NCBI GenBank assembly: GCA_028564675.1
Contig: JAOVVO010000082.1
Location: forward strand, 1 to 64,000
Reading direction: 5' to 3'
Origin: Onchocerca lupi
Lineage: Eukaryota > Nematoda > Chromadorea > Rhabditida > Onchocercidae
Length of the DNA: 64,000 nucleotides
The notes beneath the pieces are model-generated. The model was not told where the DNA came from and searched no databases. It was given only the letters and a program-made list of their open reading frames with translations. Positions within the stretch are counted from its first letter, which is position 1, and each line of letters starts with the position of its first letter. The translations under genes were made by a program, and so were the position numbers. Of the stretch, positions 1-12,300 are shown piece by piece.

Positions 1-828
1 TATATATATATATGAAAATCATATTTAGCAACACTTTCCTATGCATATTCTTTGGACAATAATAATTACTAAAAATATAGCATAAATAGAAAGTAATAAT
101 ATATATAAGAGATTACATAAGCTTTTTCGATATTCACAAACAAAATGAAAACATTCAAAAATAACGAAATATCAATATAAAAATGATCCATAATTGAAGA
201 CTGCATAAAAATGACTGATTTCACCAACAAAGGAATAATAAAAAAATGAAGTATTTTGTCTTAATTTGAATAATAATATACTAATAATACCAATAAAAGT
301 AAATAATATTGTTTCTTAGGTTATCACCACTAATAATTAATTGCTGAAATAAAGCAAATGAGAACTATTTACATTTTGCAATCTTAAATCGGAGACATTT
401 CACTGAAATAGAAATATGACATTAAAGAATTAACACTTATGCGATAAAGCGATTAGAACAATTTCTAAAGCACTGAAACGATTGACGAAATGCATAAAGA
501 ATAATTAATAAATGATATGCACCATACAAAAAGAACAATTCAAAAATGGGATGTACCTTTTTTATAAAACTGGCAGAAAAAACAGCAGAATTCGAAAAGT
601 CAATCTTTCCAACTTTTTCTTTCAACATCCTCATTTAGCATACTGCACATTTAGGAAAATTTAAAGATGAATATTAAAAAATATTCCTTCATTCATAGAA
701 AAGCAATTCCTACTTTTACAATATATTATCCTAAAATGTTTATTAGTTAAATACAGAAGTAAATGAATATAAATGGAACAATTCTGCAAAATTAGAATAT
801 TGTTGCATTATATATTCAAAGAAAACCA
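1..828. other. AT-rich flank, no gene seen
   Basis: This stretch lies beyond the 3' end of the ORC4 gene. It begins with a short (TA)n run. The rest is AT-rich sequence without a convincing exon on either strand; the open frames are short and have no splice context or family resemblance. Confidence 0.5.
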
Positions 829-834
829 TTTATT
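829..834 (-). terminator. Poly(A) signal AATAAA of the ORC4 gene
   Basis: The plus strand reads TTTATT here, so the minus strand has AATAAA about 95 bases beyond the ORC4 stop codon (931-929). That is a normal 3' UTR length for a nematode gene. AATAAA is expected by chance in such AT-rich DNA, so the call rests on position. Confidence 0.45.
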
Positions 835-928
835 AGGAGACAGTACTGCATTACGTTCTAGAATACTCGAGAAAAAATATGTAGAAGACATGATCATTAT
901 ATTAGCTACAATCCATCTAATAATTCTT

Positions 929-3900
929 TCATTTTTCAAGATCATCTATCCAATGTATTAAAGCCGTTGGAAGAGGCGTAAATTCCTTCACACAATTTAA
1001 CACCAAATCGATATCTACCTAGAAGAAATATCTTTTTACAGAAAAAATTGCAGGAAAATCTGTTAATCAAATTACATTTTCCAAATCCATCATTCAAATT
1101 TCAATAAATCATACTGCTAATTGCCTAATAATAATATTTGAAATTTATCAAATAACAATGCTTTAGATGTTAAAAAAATTTGGTAACATCGATCTTAATA
1201 CATAATATTTATCATGTATGTAATATTTTCGAAAATGTATGTTTTATCAGCTATTTATAGCATAAATGATTACTTGCAAAGATGTTCGTTTGAACAATAA
1301 CTGAGCGCTTTGATCTCTTTCTTCTAGTACTGTTAAACTGCACAATGTATCCAATTCTTTCAACAGTATCAAATCATCTTTTACATTTAGCGTCGGCAAA
1401 TATTTGTTGACCAATTTCCGGTAATCTGGAAACGAACTCAAATGAAATGAAACTACTTTCAAAAAGTAAATAAGATGGATAAAAATTAGTCTCAACGATG
1501 AAAGCTGCCAAAGCAAGCCATACTTAATTACGAATTTTGATATTCTTATTTTGAGATACGCTTTCTTACTTATGTAGTATTCATCAGAAAAGCAATTTTG
1601 TCGGAAGTCATTTAGAAAGCATATTTTTTAAAGCGTATTATGTTCAAAAATGTATGATATCTACTTAATGTCTAAATAGGAGCTGAAAAAAGAGTGCAAA
1701 AAAAAAAAATATTTAAAGCTGAAACTTAATCAAAACAGGAAACTAAGGCTAGTAATCTAGGTTAAATTGAATTGTCGAAAGAATAAAACAATTATTATTT
1801 CCAACAAACTATTTTATTCTAAGAATTATGAACCTAGGATAATTTCACGAAATGTGAAATTTTGCCGTCGTTGATAACGTACCAGACGAACACAGCATAA
1901 CAAAAGACATAGCTGTCGTAATGTCAAACCTGAAAAATAAGCAAAGTTGGTAGAGTATATATAAAAGGCTTACAAGCTAAAATGGCAGTGGTTAGTACTG
2001 AATGATAAATAATAATACAGTCTAAGGACACTACACATCTCTTATTTTTAGAAAGTTTCCTATTTCTATCAGAGCAACAAATAAATATTATAATATAATA
2101 ACTAATGAAAATACACTTATGCTAATTCGCGGCAACATATGTGCAGATGAACCTATTTAGAAATATATCCATGAAAATATCTATAAGCAATATTTAAATA
2201 TTTCAGAATAAATTTTCAGAAAAAAAAAATAAATAAATAAATAAAAAATATAAGCCCAACATGGTGATAAATTTTGAGAAAATCTACATAGAAAAATTGG
2301 TCTTAGTTACTTTAGGATTCACAGCTAATCTTACCTAAACATTTTAGATACGTAAATATGCTGACATGTTGGTAGAAATGCGTTTGGCTAGCGAAACCAA
2401 CTGTTCAAGAAAATTGCTTTATATTTTAAAGCAAAGAAAATTTTGAATTTGTCCATAATTTAACAACTCTCACTTAAAATGATTGATTTCATTGTATCTT
2501 CGTTAGAAATAATAGCATTTTTTGCTTCAATAAATATTCGCGAAGCTTGAGGACTTGCCAAACTTTCGATGTGTTCCGCATCCATAAAACACAAAAATGT
2601 AGCTGTGATCTGTTTTAGAATACAATAACTTCGTGTTTCATCATATATTTCATGCAATTTACGCTTTACACAGTCATCAGCAATGAATGGCTGAAATCAC
2701 TATTTTATACAAAAGTTTCGATTTCCGAGAATGATAAAACAATTCTGCAGTAAGTTTTCTCCTATAATTCTAACATTAACAAATGTAAACAATATACCAG
2801 TTTCTTCTATTTTCAACTTCCATCTTCTCCCATCTACCTTTAAATTGCTACTAAAAACTGCCAAATGAACGAAATTGTTCATATATTTCAAAGGTACTAA
2901 TCTCACAATCTTTTAAAGTCACAGTTTTATTCCGGAATTTCGGAATACATTTTCTGCGTCCTCTTTAATAGAAGTTAAAGGCTATTATTATAAAGTAATA
3001 TTCATATAATTCAAATTGGATAAATCAACAAATACCTGGATAAGATCATTATTTTGTTTATATTTTTTCACGTTAGTATGTAGAAATGTTGCAAATGTCT
3101 TTGAAAAATCGTCGAATGATATAGATGACTGAGCAAACGATATAAGTGAATTGGAAAGACGTGAACGTACACGTTTCTCAAGCAATTCGGTGCAATCCTA
3201 AAATTCAATTCATCTAAACTTGCCCACACTATGTTCAAATTCTACATAATTTAAGGAAAGAAAAGAACGAAAAATAGGTATGTTGACCAAATCAATGTTT
3301 TACTATAACTTTATATGACTGTTTTGTTATTGAAAAATTCATCACGAAAAATTGGCAAATCCATTTAATATGCAATCTCTAAGGGCTTGCCTGACGTGAG
3401 CTAACGCAAAGCACGAAGACAGATCCAGAACGTGATGCATTCAGAAGCGTATAAAGAAGAGTTTGTCTACCTCGCGTTACAAACTGATCAAAATTGAACA
3501 CAATAACAAATTGTAATTGTTCCTATAACAAAAAATAAAATAAAAATAAAAAAAACAAAAAAAAATGAAATAAAATGAAATATTTCAAACAATGTATAAT
3601 CAATTCTTATGCCATGATCAGGATAAATTCTTCTGACAAAAAAAAGTATAACTATTTTATACCCTTTTATACCCTTTTATACCCTTTATACCCTTTTATA
3701 CCCTTTTTATACCCCCTTTATACCCTTTTTTTTTTTTTTTTTAAGGTTAGAAAAATCATGACAGAAGCATTGCAAATGATCATCAAATATGATCGGAAAT
3801 ACATATTATTTCAGAACAGTGTTCTCTAATAAAAATTAGAAAAGAAAAATATTTCAATGAAAAATCGAAAAACAATACCGAACTGAATTCAGATGTGTCA

Positions 3901-4947
3901 AATATTTTCAGCGCATCATTATCACTTGTTAGAATTAATCCATCAATGAAAATTACTTCCATATCATTTGCGTAATCCATCATAACCTGGTAAAAAAAAT
4001 GAAAGAACTGTAAGAGAAATTAATATCATCAGACAATTCTTCTTTTCGCTTAATAGGCATTCTCGTGATGGACAAAATATTATTTGATCACTTTTTTCTT
4101 CTTTAAATAAAATATAAAATCTATTGTGAAGAAATAGTATTTTCCGAAAAAAAAAAGGGGCGATAAGGAAATATAATAGAAAAGGAGAAAGGAGGAAAGG
4201 TGGTGGGTAAAAATTTTCAAAGGAGGAAGAGCAGATAAAAATTTTCAAGTGTCTGAAATTACTGTCTTCAACATCTTCTAAGTTTATTGAGAAGATGAAA
4301 AAGTTAGTCATAAATTAACTAAAATTAGCCAGTATCTAACTTGAGTAATGTATATTTCTATGACATAATAAAACAAATAACGAACCTTTGATATAATTGA
4401 ACGTTTGCCAGATGATTTAGGCCCGATAACAACTGCTGAACCACCTTCCCTGCTTTCTAAGAACCGTTTTACTATCTCATGCAATTTACTGAAAAAAACT
4501 AGCAGTATTTCGTAATTTCAGATACCTTAGACTTTTTTCGCAGAAAAAAATTTCCAATCCAGTCTTTTTCTATTAATTTTGAGATTTTTTTAAAACGAAT
4601 ATTTCTTTGCGAAAGCAAGTTTAGATAGCTCCAGTCGATTATAACAAAAAATAAAGTTCAGTGAAATATTATATTTATGGAAGATTGCTTAACATCTCTA
4701 TGTTTTATCTCTATAAAAAATTTTTAAATAGCTAAAAATGATTTACAACGATTTCTATCCAGATATAAAAGTCAGTCCAGCTACATTTTAGAATAATTCT
4801 CGAAAAAGAATTCCAAGTTTACTGATATAAAAATGAGTTTCAATTTTAATTCCTTTTCAAAGTATGGTACCTGAAACAATGATCCAAGCCGGCAAATTTA
4901 TCATCAAGCTCGGCAAGTAAACAATTAAATACTGATTCAACGACCAT
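929..4947 (-). CDS. ORC4: Origin recognition complex subunit 4 (nine exons)
   Basis: Nuclear subunit of the ORC, the AAA+ complex that marks replication origins and loads MCM helicase. Exons in coding order: 4871-4947, 4386-4488, 3879-3986, 3391-3522, 3036-3197, 2474-2690, 1834-1929, 1274-1425, 929-1018. All junction phases agree and give 378 codons plus TGA; human ORC4 is 436. Recognisable blocks: GPKSSGKRS (P-loop position, exon 2), VIVFNFDQF followed by QTLLY (Walker B region, exon 4), LLEKRVRSRLSN (exon 5, near-identical to the human LLEKRVKSRFSH arginine-finger segment), and winged-helix segments LRQLCLLLCCVRL, DYRKLVNKYL and LVLNCVKEF (exons 7-9). The Walker A Thr is replaced by Arg, and the Walker B Asp-Glu by Phe-Asn. 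Intron 4 uses a GC donor (CAG|GCAAGC). The ATG is first in frame after an upstream in-frame TAA about 20 bases away. The region between the Walker motifs is shorter than in human. A further in-phase exon at about 2823-2909 is possible but unnecessary. Confidence 0.93.
3655..3730. repeat. 10-bp tandem repeat (TTTTATACCC)n ending in poly(T)
   Basis: About seven imperfect copies of TTTTATACCC, with one to two base length changes between copies, run directly into a poly(T) tract. The array lies in ORC4 intron 3 (3523-3878). The open frame across it is only repeat translation. Confidence 0.9.
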
Positions 4948-7908
4948 TATGATTCGATCAATTTATCCTGCTAATAGATAATCATAGGATTCATTAATAT
5001 AAATATCTTGGATTAATAATTAATGCAACACCTTACGAAATAAATTTCAATCATTTTAATACTTCGCGTAATCATCTTGTCTGCAAATATTTGAATGATC
5101 TAAAAAAGAACCATGAACTTCCAAACTTCGTCATTTTTGACCAATCCCAAAAATATCACTGTCTTAACGTAATTTTTATTGATATATCGCAAAATGTGAT
5201 ATGATAGACCTGTCTGTTTGCGACGTTAACATTTGCGACTGTACTTAAATCTTAATACGTAAGAAGGAAGATTCTCGTTCATCAAGCTATGCTGTTTACG
5301 TAATCTTCAACTTGCGAAATAAATTGATGTAAGTATTGTAAGCTAACAAATAAATAATTGATATAAGCGGACGTAAATTACCTACGTCTTTTAATATGCA
5401 ACGAGCAACTTCAAGTATCCACAAATTTGTAAACAATAAAAAAGTTTTATTAGCAAAAAAAGTGATTCGAGAAGCAAATACTACCGCAATAAATGGATAT
5501 CATTCGTTAATGATAGTAATAGAAAGATTTTAGATGAAAAAAAAAAAAGAAAAAAATATACATAAAAAAGCAAAAGCAAAAACAATAGCATCAAGCTCGA
5601 CTATAAACTGAACAAATAATAAAATCAACTTTAACTTGAGAAGAGAAAAAAAAAATCATTTTATCAATGATACTGTTTACTAAATTACTTAGAAATAATT
5701 GTACTGAATTTCGGTGCTTGAGAATTAATAGGCAAAGGAAAAAAAAAAAAGAGAGAGAAAAGAATTTGAGAAACTAATTAGAATGAATACTTTAATAAAA
5801 AATATTTTAACAACATGAAGAAAATATTTAAATATATTGCTAACAATATTTTCATGAAATATGATTTTTACTGTTCTTCTAGAGAGCTAATGGAACTCGG
5901 AAAACATAAAAAAACATATTCGAATTAGCCTTTTCTGTTTTTCATCTTATCTTAGCTTCTCTGAATTATTTTCATGAATAATAACTTAATTTTGTAATAG
6001 ATATAAGCGAAAAATAATAAGTCACCAGTTATTATTGCAAAATAGAAATGTTTCCATGCTAAATAAATTTAAAATTAGAATAAATTCATAGATGGAAAAG
6101 AAAAAAGAACAATAATTAATTGAAAATTCATTTCATTCCTTTAGGCAAGTAAAAAAAGTTTACGGCAAAAAAAAAATTGTATTAATGAAATTACTATATT
6201 TCACTACGAATCTATCATCATTATAAAGGAATGATAAGAAAGATGATAACAGTATTGATTGATAACAATGCTTAGATAACGATAATTGCAGAATGAAAAG
6301 AGGAAAAACCACGGTTAATGATAAGAAAACATATGAAACACAAATGTTGTATTTATCGCACAGAAGCACATACAGATAAAAATCGATAGCTGATAACCGA
6401 GTTGGATAGTGCAACTGGCACAACAAATAATTAACAAATATATAACAAAAATCACAAAAATTATCAAGACGAAAAGCAGTGATAGAAAAAGAAAGAAGAA
6501 ATAATAATGGAAATAAATGATAATAAGTTATGACCATGCAAGCAATGAAAACAGAAAAACATAACATGGCAAGGAAATTGTTGAATGAAACAAATATACG
6601 AAAAATTTCAAAATAAGTGAAAAAAAAAAAGAGTAATTATCATCTTTTTTCGAATTTTATAAAATTTATTTATTTTCCCAATAAAAAAAAAAGTCGAAGA
6701 AAACCAAGAAGAAATCAGTAAGACAATTAACCGAGTTAAAAGATAAATTCAAAGAGAAAAAAAAAAATTATAGAAATTTTTTTCAAGATCGGAAACCGGA
6801 TAGCGAAACATTACACGCGAAAAAAAAAAAAAAAAATAAAATAAAAAATACCAACAATACATACAACAAGGGATGAAATTTTGCAGGAAAGTTTTAAAGC
6901 AATAAAAAATTATTTTTATGAAAATATCGAAGCATGAAGATCTATTAACTGGGAAGGCTTTTCAAATACCATCGATTAAATTAAAACAAATGTCTAACGT
7001 TTGACAATACAAGTAAGTCTTATCTTTCAGAAACCTACGCCACATATGATAGATACAGGTGATTCCGCATAGAAATTGCCGAATACATCAGAATCTACTA
7101 CAAAAAATATACATCAGACACAACCTGAAGAATGGCAAATAGCATAAGCGACTTTTTTCTTGCTGAAGACGTGAGGCATTATTAAATAAAGTTACATAAC
7201 TTGGATGTTCATTGTTAATCTTAAAATATTTGAAAAAAAGTATTGATTACATATTTTACGTTGAAGAGAAAAAGAAAAGTTAGGGGTATAAATGCAAATT
7301 TTTGACAAAAAAAAAGAAAAAGCATAAGTAACCAATGCGAAAAAAGAAATTGAAGAATAGATAAATCATCAAGAAATACTAAAAAAAAATAACATTTTTT
7401 TGGTCTTAAAAGAATTTTTGAGAGAAAAAATGAATAAATTGAAATATAAGAGAAGTTTAAGAACAATCCAATTAGCCATGGCTATTAAACGCAATAAAAA
7501 TACCATGATAATATGATTATGATCTATAATCTAATTTTTCCAGAATAAAATTAAGAAAAATTTAAGTCATAAAACAAGAAATAAAATATTTAGGGAGTCA
7601 AAAATGATAAGAAAAACATGTAAAAATTAAAACAGAGTAAGAAAATTTCAGGAAATAAAAAAAGTGAACAAATATGCTAGAAATGAGGATAGATGATACG
7701 GTAAGTGCATTTAAGTTTAAAATCAAATTTCAATTCAAATTCTTACACCAGAAAATATCAATTTATTGATATAAATAAAAAACGAGCATTAGTTTTTTTC
7801 TTGGGAGAAAACGAGAAGAATAAACAATACTTTTCATTAAACGCTCGAAGAACTTAATTTTTAGAATTAAAATCCAGATGTGAAAACCATCATTGCGGAT
7901 TTTTTAAT

Positions 7909-7945
<37 letters not shown>

Positions 7946-9159
7946 AGGATGCACTTCCTGTCAAATAGTCGCACGGCTTACCATTCGGCATCAAAACTCA
8001 TAACAAATTTTGCCTAGTTCAAAATTAGATTCAGGGCAGTTATAACGAATATATTCGCTTCAGATATTATATTGCATCGTCACAATTTTTTTTGTTTTAA
8101 AAAACCTCATATAAATAGTCATGGAATTCACGTGAAATGCGTAACAACCGGAAATGCATCCTAATCACATGATAATCAAGAAGGAAGAGGATAAAACATG
8201 AATTGTAAATATGTGTGTATAAATTAAGTATAACAAGGTAATAATAAACATAAAAACCGGACGATGAGCAAGCTAGGGAAAAAAAAAAAAACGAGGGACC
8301 ACAACTACTACTGATGAGAATAGCTACATTCAACGAATGATGATGATGGAATATACTGGGGTATTTGGCTTGATAAAGCTGATAAAATTGACAAACATAA
8401 TCAATATACAAAGAAAGAAAATTATAAATATATCGTGGCGTGAATAAAATGGAAAAAATTTCTTGGTTACAGAATTCCTGATGGATTTTTCCTCGATTAC
8501 AATAACCGAAATTAGGTATTACTCGCCAAGGGTATATAAATCTTGACGCATCTCTCAAAATAATTTCTCAAAAAAAAAGAAAAAAAAAAAAAACTATTAT
8601 CAGAATAATTTGAAACACAGACATTTATTAATTTTATAGGGATTTAAAGATTTTAGAAATTCCAACGAAAAACTATTAGTTTTACTAAGTCTAATTATTA
8701 CTATACAAAAGGAAAAACAGTATCATTTATTTTAGGCTAATGATACTGTCTCCAAATTAAGAAGCACATCAAGGGAACAAGATAGTCCTGATCTTATATA
8801 TAGTACATGCAAGGAAGAGCACTGGGAGACTTTCATGAAACTTAAAACCAAACAAAAAAAAAAAAAACGAAAAAAAAAAAAACGGAAGTTTACAAATGAA
8901 GAGATGAAAAATTTTAAAAGAAATATGTTAAAATGCTATAAAAAAATTTTCTGAAAATGCAAAAAAAAAAAAAAAAAAGAAAAAAAATTAGATGTAATTT
9001 ATAACAACAAATGCATTGTTACAGTGATAAAAGTTAAAATTCTTAATTGCAACTACATTCTCTTAAGTTTGAGTTAAATTCTTGAATATAAATAATCTTT
9101 TAAAAACAATTGAAGAATTAATTTCTCATTTATATCCTTCCCTTTTGAAGTATTTGCCA
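4948..9159. other. Intergenic AT-rich spacer between ORC4 and the Ser/Arg-rich gene
   Basis: No gene is supported here. The stretch holds many A-tracts, including a 34-base poly(A) at 7910-7943. It has an exon-like plus-strand segment after a TTTCAG at about 7030 and a long but low-quality minus-strand open frame ending at 8097; both are discussed as findings. ORC4 promoter elements should lie just above 4947, but none can be recognised. Confidence 0.5.
7910..7943. repeat. Poly(A) tract, 34 bases
   Basis: An uninterrupted run of A on the plus strand. Similar long runs recur throughout the window and create false open frames of poly-Lys or poly-Phe. Confidence 0.95.
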
Positions 9160-9320
9160 TCAAAAACCTATAAAATAGAGATAATGCTTTTTCAAAGTAA
9201 TTGCTTGATCGGATGCTAGACATTTTGGAATGTAAACAGTTGAAGCTATCAAGTTTTCAAGAAAATTGGCAGCATTCCAAGCATAAGCTGAAACTTGAAT
9301 ATTCCTAAACCAATCGCAAA
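9160..9320 (-). CDS. Probable C-terminal exon of the Ser/Arg-rich gene
   Basis: After a good TTTTCAG acceptor, one frame stays open for 52 codons and reads like a folded domain: CDWFRNIQVSAYAWNAANF, then LENLIASTVYIPKCL, a DQAITLKK stretch and a TGA at 9162-9160. Composition differs from the Ser/Arg-rich part, being rich in aromatic and aliphatic residues with two Trp. The exon needs a phase-1 donor, but the preceding recognised exon (11964-12120) ends in phase 0, so a small exon is missing between them; 9556-9577 would fit. Translation could alternatively leave this exon at a GT at 9167-9166 and continue. Assignment to the same gene rests on strand, order and absence of other genes. Confidence 0.6.
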
Positions 9321-12300
9321 CTGAAAATGATAATGAAAATGATCACTAAGCATCAGGATTTTTTTTTTTCATTAATTCATATTCAAATCCTTGATCTTAT
9401 AAGCAGAATTGATCAATTTATCAGTTTCACCAAATTTTCCATGCGAATGACATAAAAGAATACAAATGATATAAGATATATTAGAGGGCGAAGAGCAATT
9501 TAGAATTTTTAAAATTTGAAGCGAAAAAATATTTTTAAAATTGTGAATTTTCAACGGCATTTTTGGTTATTTAATTTCTAAAGGGGCGGGAAAATTTTAT
9601 TGATAATTATGATAATTTGACAAATTTTGTATTGATAATATCTTTTTTGCCGTAAATTAGCCATGATAATGATTGTAATTACAAAATCTCCATTGTTTGA
9701 GCTATTTATCACTATTTATCATATCTCATCTTACAGTGTTTCGTCAATTTTTGAAAGGATTTAGTATAAAATTCTCGATCACTTGGCACAATTCAGGAAA
9801 AAACATACGAAAGGTAGGATTAAGAAGCAAAAAAAGATTTGTTGCTTGGTCAGGATAGAAATTACTGTATTTCAATCAAATGAAGTAGAAATTGAAAACT
9901 TTTTTTTTTTTTTTTTTAAATCGAAACGTAAATATGACGTGAATTTTAACTTAGCAATAATAATTCATATTTTAAACTAATACTTTTGGCTAATTTAAAG
10001 AAGTTTTAAATGAGAACTGAGAATGAAAGTTATTCGTTTTATGCAATATTTTGAAGCTATTCACTTATAAAATTTTAAACTAATCCATCGAAATCTATTT
10101 GAATAAAGCAATTTAAATTATGAAATGGTCAAATAATTCTAGATTAAAATTTCATTAATAATAAAAATTGACAATATTTTAAATCGAAAAACAAAAATAT
10201 TATGTGAATTTCAGTTTAGTAACAATTTTGATTTTCATAAAATTCTTGCAAAAAAAAAAAGGAAAAAAAGGAAAAAAAAAAACAGCGTTGTGAAAAAAAT
10301 TTTTATCGTAAACAAAGATGAGAAAATTGGATAAAATAATTCATCTTACATTAAATATCGTAAAAATTCATTTATATTCATCTTTTGCGATAAATTATTT
10401 GAGAAATTCTCCAATCTAAAAATTTTGGATTATTTAGGCATATATTAAAATTATTTCGATTTTTTCTTTTTCGACAAATAAAATTCGTAAAAATGGTTAT
10501 GTCTCATTTTATTTTATTCACTTATTATGCGAAGTAATTTCGTTCCTTTTTTTTTTTTTTTTATTTTCTAATCAGAAAACAAGAAAAAAAAAAAAAAAAA
10601 AAAAAAAAAGAAAGAAAAACTAATGCACTAAAAGTCTCTGCTAATTTTTTTCTGTTTTTAATTTTTAAGATAAAATTCAATTTTTTCCATAAAAAATTTA
10701 GAAAGATTTCTGATAAGATATCTTGTCTATCTTAATTTTACTCACAGTAATCAAAAAAAAAAAAAAAAAAAAAACAAAAAGCGCCAAATTAATTTAAACA
10801 ACTTTTTGTTTATCTTTACATTTATAATTAAATTTGACACACAACAGAAGATATTTTTCAATTTGATATTATTTCATATCTCCCAAAGGATTTAACAAAG
10901 ATGGCTTCAAAATTTTTTCCAATATTTAAATGTATATGAAGAAAAGATTTTTGAGTAAAGTGTAAGAAGAAGCAGTTAAGAGAAAATAGAATTAGAATTT
11001 TAGGAAAATGAGATTTCAAAATTTATGCATCTTTTAAATTGTCAATTTATCAGAAGAGAAAATTTATAGAAGGTTGGAAAAAAAAAAAAGCCAAATACAA
11101 TAAAATTGATGAATTTTAACTTATTCCAAAATCCTATTTTAATAAATTTTAATCTATTCAAATTTAGATATAATTTATCTATTAATAAAAATATTAAGTA
11201 ATTAAACTAAATTTTATTACGAAAATCAAAGAAAAAGAAATATTCCCAAGATTTACATAAATCAATAACTAAATGATTGCATATATCTTCAATTTTATCA
11301 TTGTCTATAAAGCATTTAATTGCAATTTAAATTTCAATTAATAAATCATTAGAAAGTTGATATTTGCAAATATTTCGTGACAACTTATCTAAAAAACTCA
11401 TTAATCAATAAATAATATCATATTCATTATTTTCTAAAAATAATTTTCATTTTTTTCTTTTTTTTTTTGTTTCATTTCTTTGATTAAAATTTAAATCTCT
11501 TTTTTTTCTTTTTTTTTTTTTTTCCAAATTGTTAAATATTTGATTCGTTGAAAATGCAAAATTGAAACAGAAAGTTGCGAATAAGTGGAGAAAATAACGA
11601 TGCTTCAATATTTCAAATTATCAACAAATCAAATTAGATCAAATGATTTATTAGTTAATTTATTTCAAAATAGCTTATTATGATATGTTTTGACAAATGT
11701 ATAACATTTTATTCGTTCAAAAAATATTCCAATGATTTGATAAAATTTTTTTGTTATCAAACATTTTATGTTTTGATTTGTTGTTGACTTCTTTTTTTTT
11801 TTTTTTTTGAAAAATTCTTAATAAGTAGGATGGCTGTTTTTCAATCAATTAATATATTTAGCATTGTTGAAGAAAAAAAAAAAAAATTAGAAAAGCAAAA
11901 AAAAAAAAAAAAAAAAATTATACAAAAAAGATAAATGAGAATAATAGAAAATTGATTAATTACCTGATAAGTGATAAAAGTTGCATTCTGGATATTATTT
12001 TCAAGTGTAAGGCCATTGAGATAAGAGCTAAGCTGATCACTGATATGAACTAAACTTAGATCAGTTTGAGTTACAATTCCAACTTTCCTATTTTGTTGTT
12101 GTTCCACGGATGATAATGCTCTAAAAAATAACAAACAAATAACGAATAATATGAAAAAAAAAAAAAAAAAAACAAAAAATTTTTTAAACTTAAACTCTGA
12201 AAACATTTACTAAAAGGAAAAAAAAAAAACTTGCAACATATCATTTCAATTGTGATTTTTTTTTTTTTTTTTGAAATTTGAATTTGAATCAGATTACTGA

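Noticed and set aside
1247..1516. Longer reading of ORC4 exon 8 starting before 1425
   Set aside because: The upstream residues come from the intron. Acceptor CCAG at 1426 gives the phase needed by exon 7 and the family-like junction REIIL-DYRKLV.
6160..6567. 135-codon minus-strand open frame
   Set aside because: The product is a Phe/Leu/Ser/Tyr-rich mix typical of AT-rich non-coding DNA. No splice context, no family resemblance, no change in composition.
11841..12206. 121-codon frame with long poly-Phe
   Set aside because: Only 11964-12120 is a real exon (in the same frame); the rest is translation of A-tracts in the introns on both sides.
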